Under the pieces are notes generated by a model. The model saw only the letters and a program-made list of their open reading frames with translations, did not search any database and was not told the origin of the DNA. The position numbers and the translations under genes were made by a program. Positions 15,863 to 24,707 of a stretch of DNA of 64,000 bases are shown piece after piece (position 1 is the stretch's first letter; the number at the start of each line of letters is the position of its first letter). The DNA comes from Caulobacter sp. (GTDB lineage Bacteria; Pseudomonadota; Alphaproteobacteria; Caulobacterales; Caulobacteraceae): NCBI GenBank assembly GCA_030680355.1, contig JAUXVF010000031.1, positions 372,001 to 436,000 of the forward strand, read 5' to 3'.

Positions 15863-18800
15863 ATGCCCGACCGTTCGCCCGACCTGACCGCCGCCCGGGC
15901 CGCCATCGCCCCGCTGTATCGCGCGCCGGAGCCGGCGCGGCTGGCCGCCCTGATCCCCGCCGCGTCGCTGACAGCCGCCGACCGCGCCGCCGTCGAGCGT
16001 CAGGCCAGGGTTCTGCTGGCCGATCTGCGCAAGGCCGGGTCCGACGGCTGGGTCGAGCGGTTCCTGCAGGAATACAGCCTGACCACGGCCGAGGGGGTGG
16101 CGCTGCTGTCGCTGGCCGAGGCCTATCTGCGGGTGCCCGACCCCCTGACCGCCGCCGAGCTGGTGCGCGACAAGCTGGGCGGCGCCGACTGGGCCGCTCA
16201 CGCCGGCCAGTCCGGCTCGGCGCTGGTCAATTCGGCGACCCTGGGGCTGATCCTGGCCCGTGGGCTGATGGACGATGACGCCGGGACCCTGACCCGGCTG
16301 GTCGGGCGGCTGGGCGAGCCGGCCATTCTCAAGGCCGTGGCGGCGGCGATGCAGATGATGGGCGAGGCCTTCGTGCTCGGCCGCAGCATTCAGGAGGCGC
16401 TCAAACGCGCCGACCGGGGCGGGGCCGCCGCCTTCCGCCACAGCTTCGACATGCTGGGCGAGGCGGCCCGGACCATGGCCGACGCCAACCGCTATCTGGC
16501 CGCCTATCTGGACGCCATCGCCGCCGTCGGGACCGACGCCGGCGGTCGCGGCGAAATGGCCGCCCGCGACAGCGTCTCGGTCAAGCTCTCGGCCCTGCAT
16601 CCCCGCTACGAGACGGCCCAGGCCGAAACCGCCGTGCCCGAACTGATCGCCCGCGGCCTGATCCTGGCCCGGGCCGCCCGCGACCAGGGCATCGGCCTGA
16701 CCATCGACGCCGAGGAGGCCGAGCGGCTGGAGATGAGCCTCGACATCATCGAGGCCCTGGCCCGCGCCCCCGATCTGGCCGACTGGGACGGCCTGGGCAT
16801 GGCGATCCAGGCCTATCAGCGCCGCGCCCCGGCCGTCGTCGCCTGGGCCGACGCGCTGGGCCGGGCCACCGGTCGGCGGCTGACCGTGCGGCTGGTCAAG
16901 GGCGCCTACTGGGACAGCGAGATCAAGCGCGGGCAGGAGCGGGGGCTGGCCGACTATCCGGTCTTCACCCGCAAGGCGGCGACCGACGTCAGCTACCTGG
17001 CCTGCGCCCGGGCCATGCTCGATGCGCCGGGCATCTATCCGGCCTTCGCCACCCACAACGCCCTGACCGTGGCGACCATCCTGGCCTGGGCCGGTGATCG
17101 CCGCGATTTCGAGTTCCAGCGGCTGCACGGCATGGGCGGCGGCCTCTATGAGCGGCTGATGCGCGCGCAGGGGGTGGCGGCGCGGGTCTACGCCCCGGTC
17201 GGCGGCTATCGCGATCTGCTCGCCTATCTGGTCCGCCGCCTGCTCGAGAACGGGGCCAACACCAGTTTCGTCCATCAGATCGCCGACGCCTCCATCTCCG
17301 ACGAAGACCTCCTCGCCGACCCCGTCGCCCTCGTCGAGGCCGTCGGCCTCCAGCCCCACAGCAGGATCGCCAGCCCCATGGCTCTCTACGCCCCCGAACG
17401 CCGCAACAGCGAAGGCCTCGACCTGACCGACCGCGCCGTCATCGACGCCCTGGTCGCCGGCATGGCCAGGACCTGGGCCGTTCCCCAGACCGCCGCCCCG
17501 CTGATTGGCGGCAAGGCCCTGGCCGGGAGCGGTCGTCCGGTCACCGATCCGGCCGATCATCGCCGGGTTGTCGGGACCGTGGTCGAGGCTGGCCCCGCCG
17601 ATGTCGACCGCGCCATCACCCTGGCCGTCGCCGCCCAGCCGGCCTGGGCCGCCCGGCCGGTGACCGAGCGCGCCGCCTGTCTCGACCGCATGGCCGACCT
17701 GCTGGAGCGCGACCGCACCCGGCTGATGGCCCTCTGCGTGCGCGAGGCCGGCAAATCGATCGGCGACGCCCTGGCCGAGGTGCGCGAGGCCGTCGATTTT
17801 TGCCGCTACTACGCCGCCCGGGCCCGGCGGGACTTTGTTCCCGTGGCCCTTCCGGGGCCGACCGGTGAGACCAACGAGCTGACCCTGCACGGCCGCGGCG
17901 TCTTCGCCTGCGTCAGCCCGTGGAACTTCCCCCTGGCCATCTTCCTCGGCCAGGTCACGGCCGCCCTGGTCGCCGGCAACGCCGTGGTCGCCAAGCCGGC
18001 GCCGCAGACGCCGCTGGTCGCCCATGCGGCGGCGCTGCTGCTGCTCGAGGCGGGAATTCCAGCCCAGGTCCTCGCCCTGGTTCCCGGCGGCCCCGATGTC
18101 GGCCAGGCCCTGACCGCCGACCCTCGCGTCATGGGCGTGGCCTTCACCGGCTCGACGGCCACGGCCCGCCGCATCGCCCGCACCCTTCTGGAGGACGAGC
18201 GTCGCCCGCTGGTGCCCCTGATCGCCGAGACCGGCGGCATCAACGCCATGATTGTCGATTCCACGGCCCTGCCCGAACAGGTGGTCGCCGATGTCATCGT
18301 CTCGGCCTTCCAGAGCGCCGGCCAGCGCTGCTCGGCCCTGCGGCTGCTCTGTCTGCAGGAGGATGTGGCCGGCAAGGTGCTGGAAATGCTCGAAGGCGCG
18401 ATGGCGGCGCTGGTCATCGGCGATCCGGCCGATATCGCCACCGACGTCGGCCCGGTCATCGACGCCGCCGCCCGCCAGACCCTGCTGGCCCATATCGAAG
18501 CCAGCCGGGCGCGGGTGATCGCCCAGCTGCCCCTGCCGGCCGGCGCTGAACACGGAACCTTTGCGCCGCCGACCGTTATACGGCTCGACCGGGTCGAGGA
18601 CCTGGCCCGCGAGGTGTTCGGCCCCGTGCTGCATGTGGTCACCTGGAAGGCCGGGACGCTCGACGCCCTGGTCAGTCGCATCAACGCCGCCGGCTATGGC
18701 CTGACCATGGGCCTGCACAGTCGCATCGGCGAGACCGCCGACCGGGTGCGGGCGACGGCCAAGGTCGGCAACCTCTATGTCAATCGCTCGATGATCGGCG

Positions 18801-18961
18801 CCGTGGTCGGGGTCCAGCCCTTCGGCGGCGAGGGCCTCAGCGGCACGGGCCCCAAGGCCGGCGGCCCCCACTACCTGCCGCGTTTCGCCGTCGAGCGGAC
18901 GGTGTCGATCGACACAACGTCGGCGGGGGGCAACGCGACGCTGCTCAGTCTGGAGGATTAA
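15863..18961 (+). CDS. putA: Bifunctional proline dehydrogenase / P5C dehydrogenase
   Basis: 1032 residues from the ATG at 15863; upstream codons overlap the regulator's promoter. It oxidises proline to glutamate in two steps, passing electrons to quinone and NAD. The FAD-binding PRODH barrel spans about residues 80-500 (VRLVKGAYWDSEIKRGQ, YPAFATHNALT, FEFQRLHGMGG, NGANTSFVHQ). The aldehyde dehydrogenase domain spans about 540-1010, with PLIAETGGIN and catalytic Cys823 in SAGQRCSALR. It lacks the N-terminal ribbon-helix-helix domain of enterobacterial PutA, so regulation falls to the adjacent Lrp protein. Confidence 0.96.
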   Translation: MPDRSPDLTAARAAIAPLYRAPEPARLAALIPAASLTAADRAAVERQARVLLADLRKAGSDGWVERFLQEYSLTTAEGVALLSLAEAYLRVPDPLTAAELVRDKLGGADWAAHAGQSGSALVNSATLGLILARGLMDDDAGTLTRLVGRLGEPAILKAVAAAMQMMGEAFVLGRSIQEALKRADRGGAAAFRHSFDMLGEAARTMADANRYLAAYLDAIAAVGTDAGGRGEMAARDSVSVKLSALHPRYETAQAETAVPELIARGLILARAARDQGIGLTIDAEEAERLEMSLDIIEALARAPDLADWDGLGMAIQAYQRRAPAVVAWADALGRATGRRLTVRLVKGAYWDSEIKRGQERGLADYPVFTRKAATDVSYLACARAMLDAPGIYPAFATHNALTVATILAWAGDRRDFEFQRLHGMGGGLYERLMRAQGVAARVYAPVGGYRDLLAYLVRRLLENGANTSFVHQIADASISDEDLLADPVALVEAVGLQPHSRIASPMALYAPERRNSEGLDLTDRAVIDALVAGMARTWAVPQTAAPLIGGKALAGSGRPVTDPADHRRVVGTVVEAGPADVDRAITLAVAAQPAWAARPVTERAACLDRMADLLERDRTRLMALCVREAGKSIGDALAEVREAVDFCRYYAARARRDFVPVALPGPTGETNELTLHGRGVFACVSPWNFPLAIFLGQVTAALVAGNAVVAKPAPQTPLVAHAAALLLLEAGIPAQVLALVPGGPDVGQALTADPRVMGVAFTGSTATARRIARTLLEDERRPLVPLIAETGGINAMIVDSTALPEQVVADVIVSAFQSAGQRCSALRLLCLQEDVAGKVLEMLEGAMAALVIGDPADIATDVGPVIDAAARQTLLAHIEASRARVIAQLPLPAGAEHGTFAPPTVIRLDRVEDLAREVFGPVLHVVTWKAGTLDALVSRINAAGYGLTMGLHSRIGETADRVRATAKVGNLYVNRSMIGAVVGVQPFGGEGLSGTGPKAGGPHYLPRFAVERTVSIDTTSAGGNATLLSLED

Positions 18962-18970
18962 ACACGACAA

Positions 18971-18997
18971 CGCCCCCGGAGATTGCTCTCCGGGGGC
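18971..18997. terminator. Hairpin terminator between convergent genes
   Basis: CGCCCCCGGAGA pairs with TCTCCGGGGGCG around a 3-base loop (12-bp stem). The downstream plus-strand sequence is only mildly T-rich; the minus-strand side continues TTGTCGTGTTTA. It probably serves both putA and the RcnB-like gene. Confidence 0.75.
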
Positions 18998-19026
18998 GCC
19001 GTCCGTTCAGCCTTCGTGGGGAAGGC

Positions 19027-19575
19027 CTAGTTGAACATGCCGATCAGAACCGAGGCGATGATGCCGGTGGTGATCGCGCTCAGGACGACGTCATCACCGA
19101 CCCGGTTGTACTGGTAGCCGCGGGGCGGAGGGGCCAGACGGTAGGCCCGGTAGTCAACGGCGTAGGCCCGGCCGCGGTAGTTGCTGGGCAGACGGTCGCC
19201 GCGATGCCAGTACTGCGCCTGGTAACCGCGCGGGGCGTGGTAGCGGCCGGCATTATAGCGACGGTCGGCGCGGCGCTCGTAGCGGTTGTCCTGGCGGTCG
19301 TAGCGGTCGTAGCGGCCGTAGCGGTCATCGGGGCGCTCGTAGCGGTCGTCCCGATGGTCGTCCCGGCGATCATAACGGTCATCCCGGCGGTCGGAACGGG
19401 CCTCCTGGCGGTCATCCCGGCGGTCGCCGCGACGTTCGCCACGGTTGCCGTCGCGGTCCTGGCCTTGCTCGTAGCGGCCCTGGCCTTGACCCTGGCCCTG
19501 ATAGGGCTGGGCGCTGGCGGCGCCGGCCGAGGCCATGACAGACAGGGCGACGGCGGCGATCAGGAACTTTTTCAT
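19027..19575 (-). CDS. RcnB-like periplasmic protein, Arg/Asp/Tyr-rich
   Basis: 182 residues with signal peptide MKKFLIAAVALSVMASAGAASA. Residues 25-105 are a low-complexity run of DDRYDRRDD/YGRYDRYDRQD units. The C-terminal 75 residues match RcnB-type domains (QYWHRGDRLPSNYRG, YRLAPPPRGYQYNRVGDDVVL) and end in a hydrophobic helix ITTGIIASVLIGMFN. RcnB of E. coli affects nickel/cobalt homeostasis, but many alphaproteobacterial members are uncharacterised. Located in the periplasm, probably membrane-associated. Confidence 0.85.
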   Translation of the reverse strand: MKKFLIAAVALSVMASAGAASAQPYQGQGQGQGRYEQGQDRDGNRGERRGDRRDDRQEARSDRRDDRYDRRDDHRDDRYERPDDRYGRYDRYDRQDNRYERRADRRYNAGRYHAPRGYQAQYWHRGDRLPSNYRGRAYAVDYRAYRLAPPPRGYQYNRVGDDVVLSAITTGIIASVLIGMFN

Positions 19576-19704
19576 AATGGATCTCCTGCGACGGCGCCCT
19601 GCGGGAAATCCGCTGTCAGCCGTTGTTGATGCCGTTATGGGCCCCGCCGCTTGAGCTTGACCTGAACGGCCCTGGTCATCCGCCATTCATCAACCCTGGC
19701 CGGC

Positions 19705-19718
19705 TTGACGCCGATCAA
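19705..19718 (+). promoter_or_regulatory. FNR/FixK-type box upstream of universal stress gene
   Basis: TTGACGCCGATCAA matches the consensus TTGAT-N4-ATCAA at 9 of 10 defined positions. Its centre is 58 bp before the usp start codon. If it sits at -41.5, the start of transcription would be near 19753, and a TAGGGT hexamer at 19740-19745 is then placed as a -10 element. This predicts activation under low oxygen. Confidence 0.6.
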
Positions 19719-19769
19719 AGCCGTTCGCCCGGCAAGGGCTAGGGTGGGGCAACCGGTGAGGAGAGCCCC

Positions 19770-20606
19770 ATGAGCTATCGTGACATTCTGGTGCAGGTCG
19801 ATGATCGCGCCGCGACCGCGGGCCGCGCCGCCGCCGCCGCCGCCCTGGCGGGACGGTCGGGCGCACATCTCAGCGGCGTCTTCCTGAGGGCGGGCTTCAT
19901 GCGCAACGCCATGGCCTCCGAAGCCCTGGCCAATCTGCCGCCCGACACCCTCGACCAGCTGATCAACGATCACGATGCCGGGGTCGCCAAGGCCAGCGAG
20001 TCAGCCCGGGCGATGTTCGAACTGGCGGCCGGCGAGGCCGGAGTCGTCTCCGACTTCCGCGAGATCAGCGGTGACAGCGACGTCGACCTCATCGCCCACG
20101 CCCGCCGGAGCGATCTGACCATCATGCCGGCCAACATCACCGCCAGCCTGGGCATGAACCGGATCTCGGCCGCTGATGTCGGCATGGCCAGCGGCACGCC
20201 GGTGCTGGTGGCGCCCGCGGGCGACTTCGGCCCGGCGATCGGCAAGCGGGTCCTGATCGCCTGGAAGGGTTCGCGGGAATCGGCCCGGGCGTTGCAGGAC
20301 GCCTGGCCGCTGGTCACCGCCGCCGACGAGGTCCATGTCCTGGTCATCGCGCCGGAAGGCGAGGGCGGTCCCGAGGGGCTGCTGCAGCGCCACCTCGAAC
20401 ATCATGGCTGCAAGCCCAACATCATCATCGATCGCAGCGAGGACGCTTCCGCCGGCGACATTCTGCGCCGTCAGGTAGAGGCTCTTAACGTCGATCTGTT
20501 GATCATGGGGCTCTACGGCCGGCCGCGCCTCCAGGAGTTCATCCTCGGCGGTGTCAGTCGCGCCCTGCTGGACCACCCGCCCTGCGCCCTGCTGGTCTCG
20601 CACTGA
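19770..20606 (+). CDS. Universal stress protein (UspA family, two Usp domains)
   Basis: 278 residues: an N-terminal Usp domain (YRDILVQVDD, about 1-145) and a C-terminal one (GKRVLIAWKGSRESARAL, about 155-278) with the MGLYGRPRLQEFILGGVSR nucleotide-binding stretch (G-2x-G-9x-G-type). A GAGGAGAG ribosome binding site precedes the ATG. Cytoplasmic; tandem Usp proteins support survival in stress and low oxygen. It is likely co-transcribed with the cytochrome c gene 28 bp downstream. Confidence 0.92.
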   Translation: MSYRDILVQVDDRAATAGRAAAAAALAGRSGAHLSGVFLRAGFMRNAMASEALANLPPDTLDQLINDHDAGVAKASESARAMFELAAGEAGVVSDFREISGDSDVDLIAHARRSDLTIMPANITASLGMNRISAADVGMASGTPVLVAPAGDFGPAIGKRVLIAWKGSRESARALQDAWPLVTAADEVHVLVIAPEGEGGPEGLLQRHLEHHGCKPNIIIDRSEDASAGDILRRQVEALNVDLLIMGLYGRPRLQEFILGGVSRALLDHPPCALLVSH

Positions 20607-20634
20607 CAGGGGCGGAGCCTTGACGGAAAAACCG

Positions 20635-21090
20635 ATGATCACCACCAAGTCCGGCCGCGCGGCCATCACGATCTCCCTCTCCGCCATCGGCAAGGCGGGG
20701 GCTGTCGCCACGCTGCTGGCCGTCGGTCTGACCGGATGCGCCCACGCCCCAACCGCCGTGACTCCAGCCGCCGTCGCGGAGGCCGCGCCGCCGGTCACGC
20801 CTGAGCCCGCGCCGTTCGTCGGCGATCCCGTCGTCGGCCAGGCGATCGCCCAGCGGGACTGCGGCGGCTGTCACGCGATCGCCGCCACGGGCGAGAGTCC
20901 GCTGGCTGGCGCGCCGCGCTTCCGCGAACTGCATCGCAGTTTCGATGTCGAGTTTCTGGGCGAGGCCCTGGCCGAGGGCATTGTCGTGGGCCACGGTCCG
21001 ATGCCGATGCGGTCCTATGAGCCCGAGGACATTCAGTCGCTGATCGCCTATCTCAAAAGCCTCGAGACGACGCCGGCCACGCCGGGCTAG
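20635..21090 (+). CDS. Cytochrome c family lipoprotein
   Basis: 151 residues from the ATG at 20635; a TTG at 20620 is possible, but its ribosome site is too close. The hydrophobic leader ends in lipobox LTGC (Cys33), giving a membrane-anchored periplasmic protein. There is one heme c site, CGGCH, in QRDCGGCHAIA and a probable axial methionine in GPMPMRSYEPEDI. Residues 37-62 are an Ala/Pro linker. Probably a small electron carrier in the low-oxygen response, given its usp partner and the upstream FNR-type box. Confidence 0.88.
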   Translation: MITTKSGRAAITISLSAIGKAGAVATLLAVGLTGCAHAPTAVTPAAVAEAAPPVTPEPAPFVGDPVVGQAIAQRDCGGCHAIAATGESPLAGAPRFRELHRSFDVEFLGEALAEGIVVGHGPMPMRSYEPEDIQSLIAYLKSLETTPATPG

Positions 21091-21103
21091 GCCCGCGCTT
21101 CGA

Positions 21104-21700
21104 TCATGCCCGTCCCGGAAAGGTCTTGCGCAGCGAGGCCCGGACCTGACCGAGAATGTCGTTCGCGGCGATCTTGGTCAGGCTGGAGTGGATGCCGCCG
21201 AAATGCTTGTGGTCGAACACCGTCAGGCCGGTGACCCCGGCCAGGTGGTGATCGAACACCGCGGTCAGGGCCTGCATGGCGCCGGTCGAGTTGACCCAGT
21301 GATCGGGCGCGCCCGAGGTGGTGAAACTCATCAGGCTGCGACCGTCGAGCAGCGTCTTCGTGCCGCCCACGCCCGGCGCATAGCCGAACCCCATGCTGAA
21401 CACCCGGTCGACATAGCCCTTGAGGATGGCCGGCGGGGCGTTGAACCAGAACGGGTAGACGAAGATGAAGCTGTCGACGTCCGCCAGCCGGTCCCGCTCG
21501 ATGACGACATCGCCGGCGGCCGTGAACCCCTTCGGACCCGGCAGCTCGCTGGCCCGCAGCCGCGGGTCGAAGTCCATCGCGTAGAGATCGTGGAGCGCGG
21601 CGTCATGCCCCATCTCCGTCAGGGTCTCGACGCAGGCGCGGGCGATGGCGGCGTTGAAGCTGTCGACGTTGGGATGGGCCAGGATGACGGCGTGTTTCAT
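21104..21700 (-). CDS. Flavodoxin-fold NAD(P)H:quinone oxidoreductase
   Basis: 198 residues of the NQO/MdaB/KefF family: the FMN/FAD phosphate loop at AHPNVDSFNAAIA, the FVYPFWFNAPPAILKGYVDRVF block around the flavin, and TTSGAPDHWV. It reduces quinones or similar compounds by two electrons in the cytosol. Convergent with the cytochrome gene and divergent from the 21839 operon; the 138-bp gap to that operon holds a symmetric FNR-type box, so both may be induced together. Confidence 0.88.
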   Translation of the reverse strand: MKHAVILAHPNVDSFNAAIARACVETLTEMGHDAALHDLYAMDFDPRLRASELPGPKGFTAAGDVVIERDRLADVDSFIFVYPFWFNAPPAILKGYVDRVFSMGFGYAPGVGGTKTLLDGRSLMSFTTSGAPDHWVNSTGAMQALTAVFDHHLAGVTGLTVFDHKHFGGIHSSLTKIAANDILGQVRASLRKTFPGRA

Positions 21701-21771
21701 GAGGCGACTCCATGGGCGCGGGCGGTGACCAGACCCTGACAGCAGAATAGCGTCGCCGACTGTCGCACGGT

Positions 21772-21785
21772 TTGATCTTCATCAC
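21772..21785. promoter_or_regulatory. FNR/FixK-type box in a divergent promoter
   Basis: TTGATCTTCATCAC matches TTGAT-N4-ATCAA at 9 of 10 positions. With -41.5 spacing in each direction, it predicts starts near 21820 (plus) and 21737 (minus). Candidate -10 elements sit where expected: TATTCA at 21811-21816 on plus, and TATTCT reading 21749 to 21744 on minus. Confidence 0.6.
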
Positions 21786-21838
21786 AGGGCAGGTCGGCGA
21801 TCTCGCGCACTATTCATCAACAGGACAGGAGACGAACG

Positions 21839-22288
21839 ATGATCCCCGATGGAAGAACCTTGGTGGTCGTGGCTGACGGCGCCCGCGCGCGCCTGTTCGA
21901 GGAAAAGCGCCGCGGCGGTCCGCTGACCGAGCATCCGAACTGGCTGGCCGGCGTGGAGCTGAAACAGCGCGGCCATGGCCCCGCCCCTGGTCGCGTGTTC
22001 GATAGTCATGGCTACGCCTCGCACGGCGTCGGTGGCGAGACGCCGCACGACAAGAGCGAGCGCGAGTTCATCGTCGACCTGGTCAAACGGGTCGAAACGG
22101 TTGTCCGCGAGCATGACTTCGACGACCTGGTCGTCATCGCCGCGCCGCGCGCGCTGGGCAACCTGCGCGAGGCCCTTCCGACGGGCCTGCAGAAGAAGCT
22201 GCGCGAGACGGCTCCCAAGGACCGCCTTGATGAAACGGACAAGGAGATCCACCAGGCGCTCCAGGACATGAGGCGGGAAAGCGCCTGA
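21839..22288 (+). CDS. Host-attachment/baeRF-like protein
   Basis: 149 residues beginning [21 protein letters not shown], the conserved first strand and ADGARARLF motif of the Host_attach family. A polar middle follows ([22 protein letters not shown]), then a [19 protein letters not shown] strand-helix and C-terminal basic helices. The family is distantly related to release-factor domains and has been proposed to act in ribosome-associated stress; its function here is untested. It opens an operon of four genes joined by 1-4-bp overlaps. Confidence 0.85.
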   Translation: MIPDGRTLVVVADGARARLFEEKRRGGPLTEHPNWLAGVELKQRGHGPAPGRVFDSHGYASHGVGGETPHDKSEREFIVDLVKRVETVVREHDFDDLVVIAAPRALGNLREALPTGLQKKLRETAPKDRLDETDKEIHQALQDMRRESA

Positions 22289-23823
22289 TGAACGACGGCG
22301 GAACCGTGGATGCGGCGGCGCCGGGAGTCGCCGGAACCCTGAAGGCCCGCCCCCTGGGGCTGGACAGCTTCCGCGAGAACATCGTCGTGCTGGCGCGCTG
22401 CAGCCATGTGCTGCGGCCCGAGCGGCTGCGCGGCTCGCGCAAGGTCGAGCTTCGGGCCGGTGGGCGCAGTCTGCTGGCCTCGACGATGATCGGCGACGAC
22501 GACCTGGTCGGCCCCGACGAGATCGGACTGCCGCAGCCGCTGTTTCGTCGGCTGGGGGTCAAGCCCGGGGATCTGGTGCAGATCGCGCCGGCCCGGCCGC
22601 CGGAAAGTCTGGGCGCCATCCGTGACAAGGTCGCCGGCGCCGCGCTCAGCGACGCCACCCTGGCGGCGGTGGCCCGCGATCTGGCCGCCCACCGCTGGTC
22701 GGACATGGAGGTGGCCGCCTTCCTGGTCGCCTGCGCCAGCTTCATGTCGCCGGAAGAAACCCTCGGCCTGACCCGGGGCATGATCGACGCCGGCGGCCGG
22801 CTCGATTGGGGCGACCGGCTGATTGTCGACAAACATTGCATCGGCGGCATTCCGGGCAACCGGACCTCGCTGATCATCGTGCCGATCGTCGCCGCCCACG
22901 GCCTGTACATTCCCAAAACCTCGTCGCGCGCCATCACCTCGCCGGCGGGCACGGCCGACACCATGGAGGTGCTGGCCCGGGTTGATCTGACCGAGGCCGA
23001 GATGCGCGACGTCGTCGAAACCTGCGGCGGCTGTATTGTCTGGGGCGGCAAGGTTGATCTCTCGCCGGCCGATGACGTGCTGATCTCGGTGGAGCGGCCG
23101 CTGGGCATCGACACCCCCGACCAGATGGTCGCCTCGATCCTGTCCAAGAAGGTCGCCGCCGGCGTCGGCCGGTTGGTCATCGATGTTCCCGTCGGCCCCT
23201 CGGCCAAGGTTCGCAACGCCGATGACGCTCACAAGCTGAAGAAGCTGTTCGAGTTCGTGGCCGGCAACCTCGGGCTTCAGATCGAAGTGGTGTTCACCGA
23301 CGGCGCCCAGCCGATCGGGCGCGGCGTCGGCCCGCTGCTGGAGGCTCGCGATGTCAGGGCGGTTCTGGCCAATGACCCTGACGCGCCCGAGGCCTTGCGA
23401 GAAAAGGCCATTCAGCTGGCCGGCCGACTGCTGGAAGCCGACCCGGCCCTGCCCGGCGGCATGGGCGAGGCCCGGGCCCGCGAACTGCTGCGAAGCGGCG
23501 CCGCCCGGGACAAGATGGACGCCATCATCGCTGCCCAGGGCCCGTCGCCGATCTCGCCGGTGCTTGGCGGCCTGGTGCATGAGGTTCGCGCCGGGAGGCA
23601 CGGCGCGGTTCAGGGCATCGACTGTCTGGGCATCGCCCAGGTGGCCCGGCTGGCCGGCGCGCCCACCGACGCCGGCGCCGGGATCGAACTGCTCAAACGG
23701 GTCGGTGACACGGTGCGACAGGGGGAGCCGCTCTATCGCATCTACGGTTCCGACGCCTCGGACTTCGGCTTCGCCGTCGAGGCGGCGGAACGGGAGTCCG
23801 GCTATGCCGTGGGGCTGTCATGA
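22288..23823 (+). CDS. AMP phosphorylase / thymidine phosphorylase family enzyme
   Basis: 511 residues, starting in a TGATG overlap with the previous stop. An extra N-terminal domain of about 90 residues precedes the pyrimidine phosphorylase core, as in the long archaeal-type AMP phosphorylases rather than short DeoA. The core is recognisable by [40 protein letters not shown] and the [17 protein letters not shown] loop. Proposed reaction: phosphorolysis of a nucleoside 5'-monophosphate to base and ribose 1,5-bisphosphate; thymidine phosphorylase activity is the alternative. Cytosolic. Confidence 0.9.
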   Translation: MNDGGTVDAAAPGVAGTLKARPLGLDSFRENIVVLARCSHVLRPERLRGSRKVELRAGGRSLLASTMIGDDDLVGPDEIGLPQPLFRRLGVKPGDLVQIAPARPPESLGAIRDKVAGAALSDATLAAVARDLAAHRWSDMEVAAFLVACASFMSPEETLGLTRGMIDAGGRLDWGDRLIVDKHCIGGIPGNRTSLIIVPIVAAHGLYIPKTSSRAITSPAGTADTMEVLARVDLTEAEMRDVVETCGGCIVWGGKVDLSPADDVLISVERPLGIDTPDQMVASILSKKVAAGVGRLVIDVPVGPSAKVRNADDAHKLKKLFEFVAGNLGLQIEVVFTDGAQPIGRGVGPLLEARDVRAVLANDPDAPEALREKAIQLAGRLLEADPALPGGMGEARARELLRSGAARDKMDAIIAAQGPSPISPVLGGLVHEVRAGRHGAVQGIDCLGIAQVARLAGAPTDAGAGIELLKRVGDTVRQGEPLYRIYGSDASDFGFAVEAAERESGYAVGLS

Positions 23824-24707
23824 GCGGCGTCGCCGTGCACGGCTTTGTCGAGGATATGGCGCCGGTCAAACGCCTCGCCGCGGCGCTGGCGGCGCCGTCC
23901 GCCCTGGCCGCCCTGCACGTCTTTCCCGATGGTGAGACCCTTCCCATCGTTCCGGTGGACGGCGCGCGCACGGTCATCTTTTACCGGTCCCTGCATCATC
24001 CCAATGAGCGGCTGATTTCGCTGATGCTGGCGGCCGACGCCTATCGGCGAGCCGGTGTTCCGCGACTGGTGTTGGTCGCGCCCTACCTCTGCTACCTGCG
24101 TCAGGACAAGGTGTTCGCGCCTGGTCAGCCGCTGAGCCGCGACGTGATCGGACCCATGATCGGGGACGCCTTTGACCGGGTGCTTACGGTTCAGGCCCAT
24201 CTGCACCGCACCACCGATCTGACCGTCGCCCTTCGCGCGCCGGCCGACAGCCTCAGCATCGCCGGGGCGCTGGCCAGCCTGGCCGGCGGAGACGCCCGGC
24301 CGCTGGTCGTCGGCCCGGACCGGGAGTCCGAGCCCTGGGTCAGGGAGGCCGCCGACCGGTTGAATTCTGAATGGATCACCTTCGAGAAACAGCGCAAGGG
24401 CGATCACGATGTGATCCTGACCCTGCCGGATGCGGCGATCGTCGCCGGCCGTCCGGTTCTGCTGCTCGACGACGTCTGTTCCAGCGGCGGGACCCTGGAG
24501 GGAGCGATCGGCCAGCTTCGCCAGGCTGGCGCCGTCTCCATCGATGTGGCCGTGGCGCACGCCCTGTTCGGACCCGAAATCGAGCGCCGCCTTGTCGCCG
24601 CCGGCGCCCGCCGGATCCTGTCCAGCGACTCCGTTCCCCATTCCACCAACGCCCTTGAACTGGCCGGCGTCCTCGCCGCCGCCCTGCAGGACGAGATGCG
24701 CCCATGA
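23820..24707 (+). CDS. prs: Ribose-phosphate pyrophosphokinase (PRPP synthetase) family
   Basis: 295 residues, shorter than the usual 310-320, in ATGA overlap with both neighbours. Visible motifs: [11 protein letters not shown], the ATP region [17 protein letters not shown], the QAHLHR metal/PPi region (altered from the usual DLH), [10 protein letters not shown], the [10 protein letters not shown] catalytic flexible loop and the PRPP-binding [12 protein letters not shown]. It makes PRPP from ribose 5-phosphate and ATP. This appears to be a specialised second copy, not the housekeeping enzyme; pairing with AMP phosphorylase suggests nucleotide salvage. Confidence 0.87.
   Translation: MSGVAVHGFVEDMAPVKRLAAALAAPSALAALHVFPDGETLPIVPVDGARTVIFYRSLHHPNERLISLMLAADAYRRAGVPRLVLVAPYLCYLRQDKVFAPGQPLSRDVIGPMIGDAFDRVLTVQAHLHRTTDLTVALRAPADSLSIAGALASLAGGDARPLVVGPDRESEPWVREAADRLNSEWITFEKQRKGDHDVILTLPDAAIVAGRPVLLLDDVCSSGGTLEGAIGQLRQAGAVSIDVAVAHALFGPEIERRLVAAGARRILSSDSVPHSTNALELAGVLAAALQDEMRP

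Noticed and set aside
15830..18970. 1046-residue minus-strand open frame
   Set aside because: Exact antisense of putA; composition (Gly/Gln/Asp/His-rich) with no domain.
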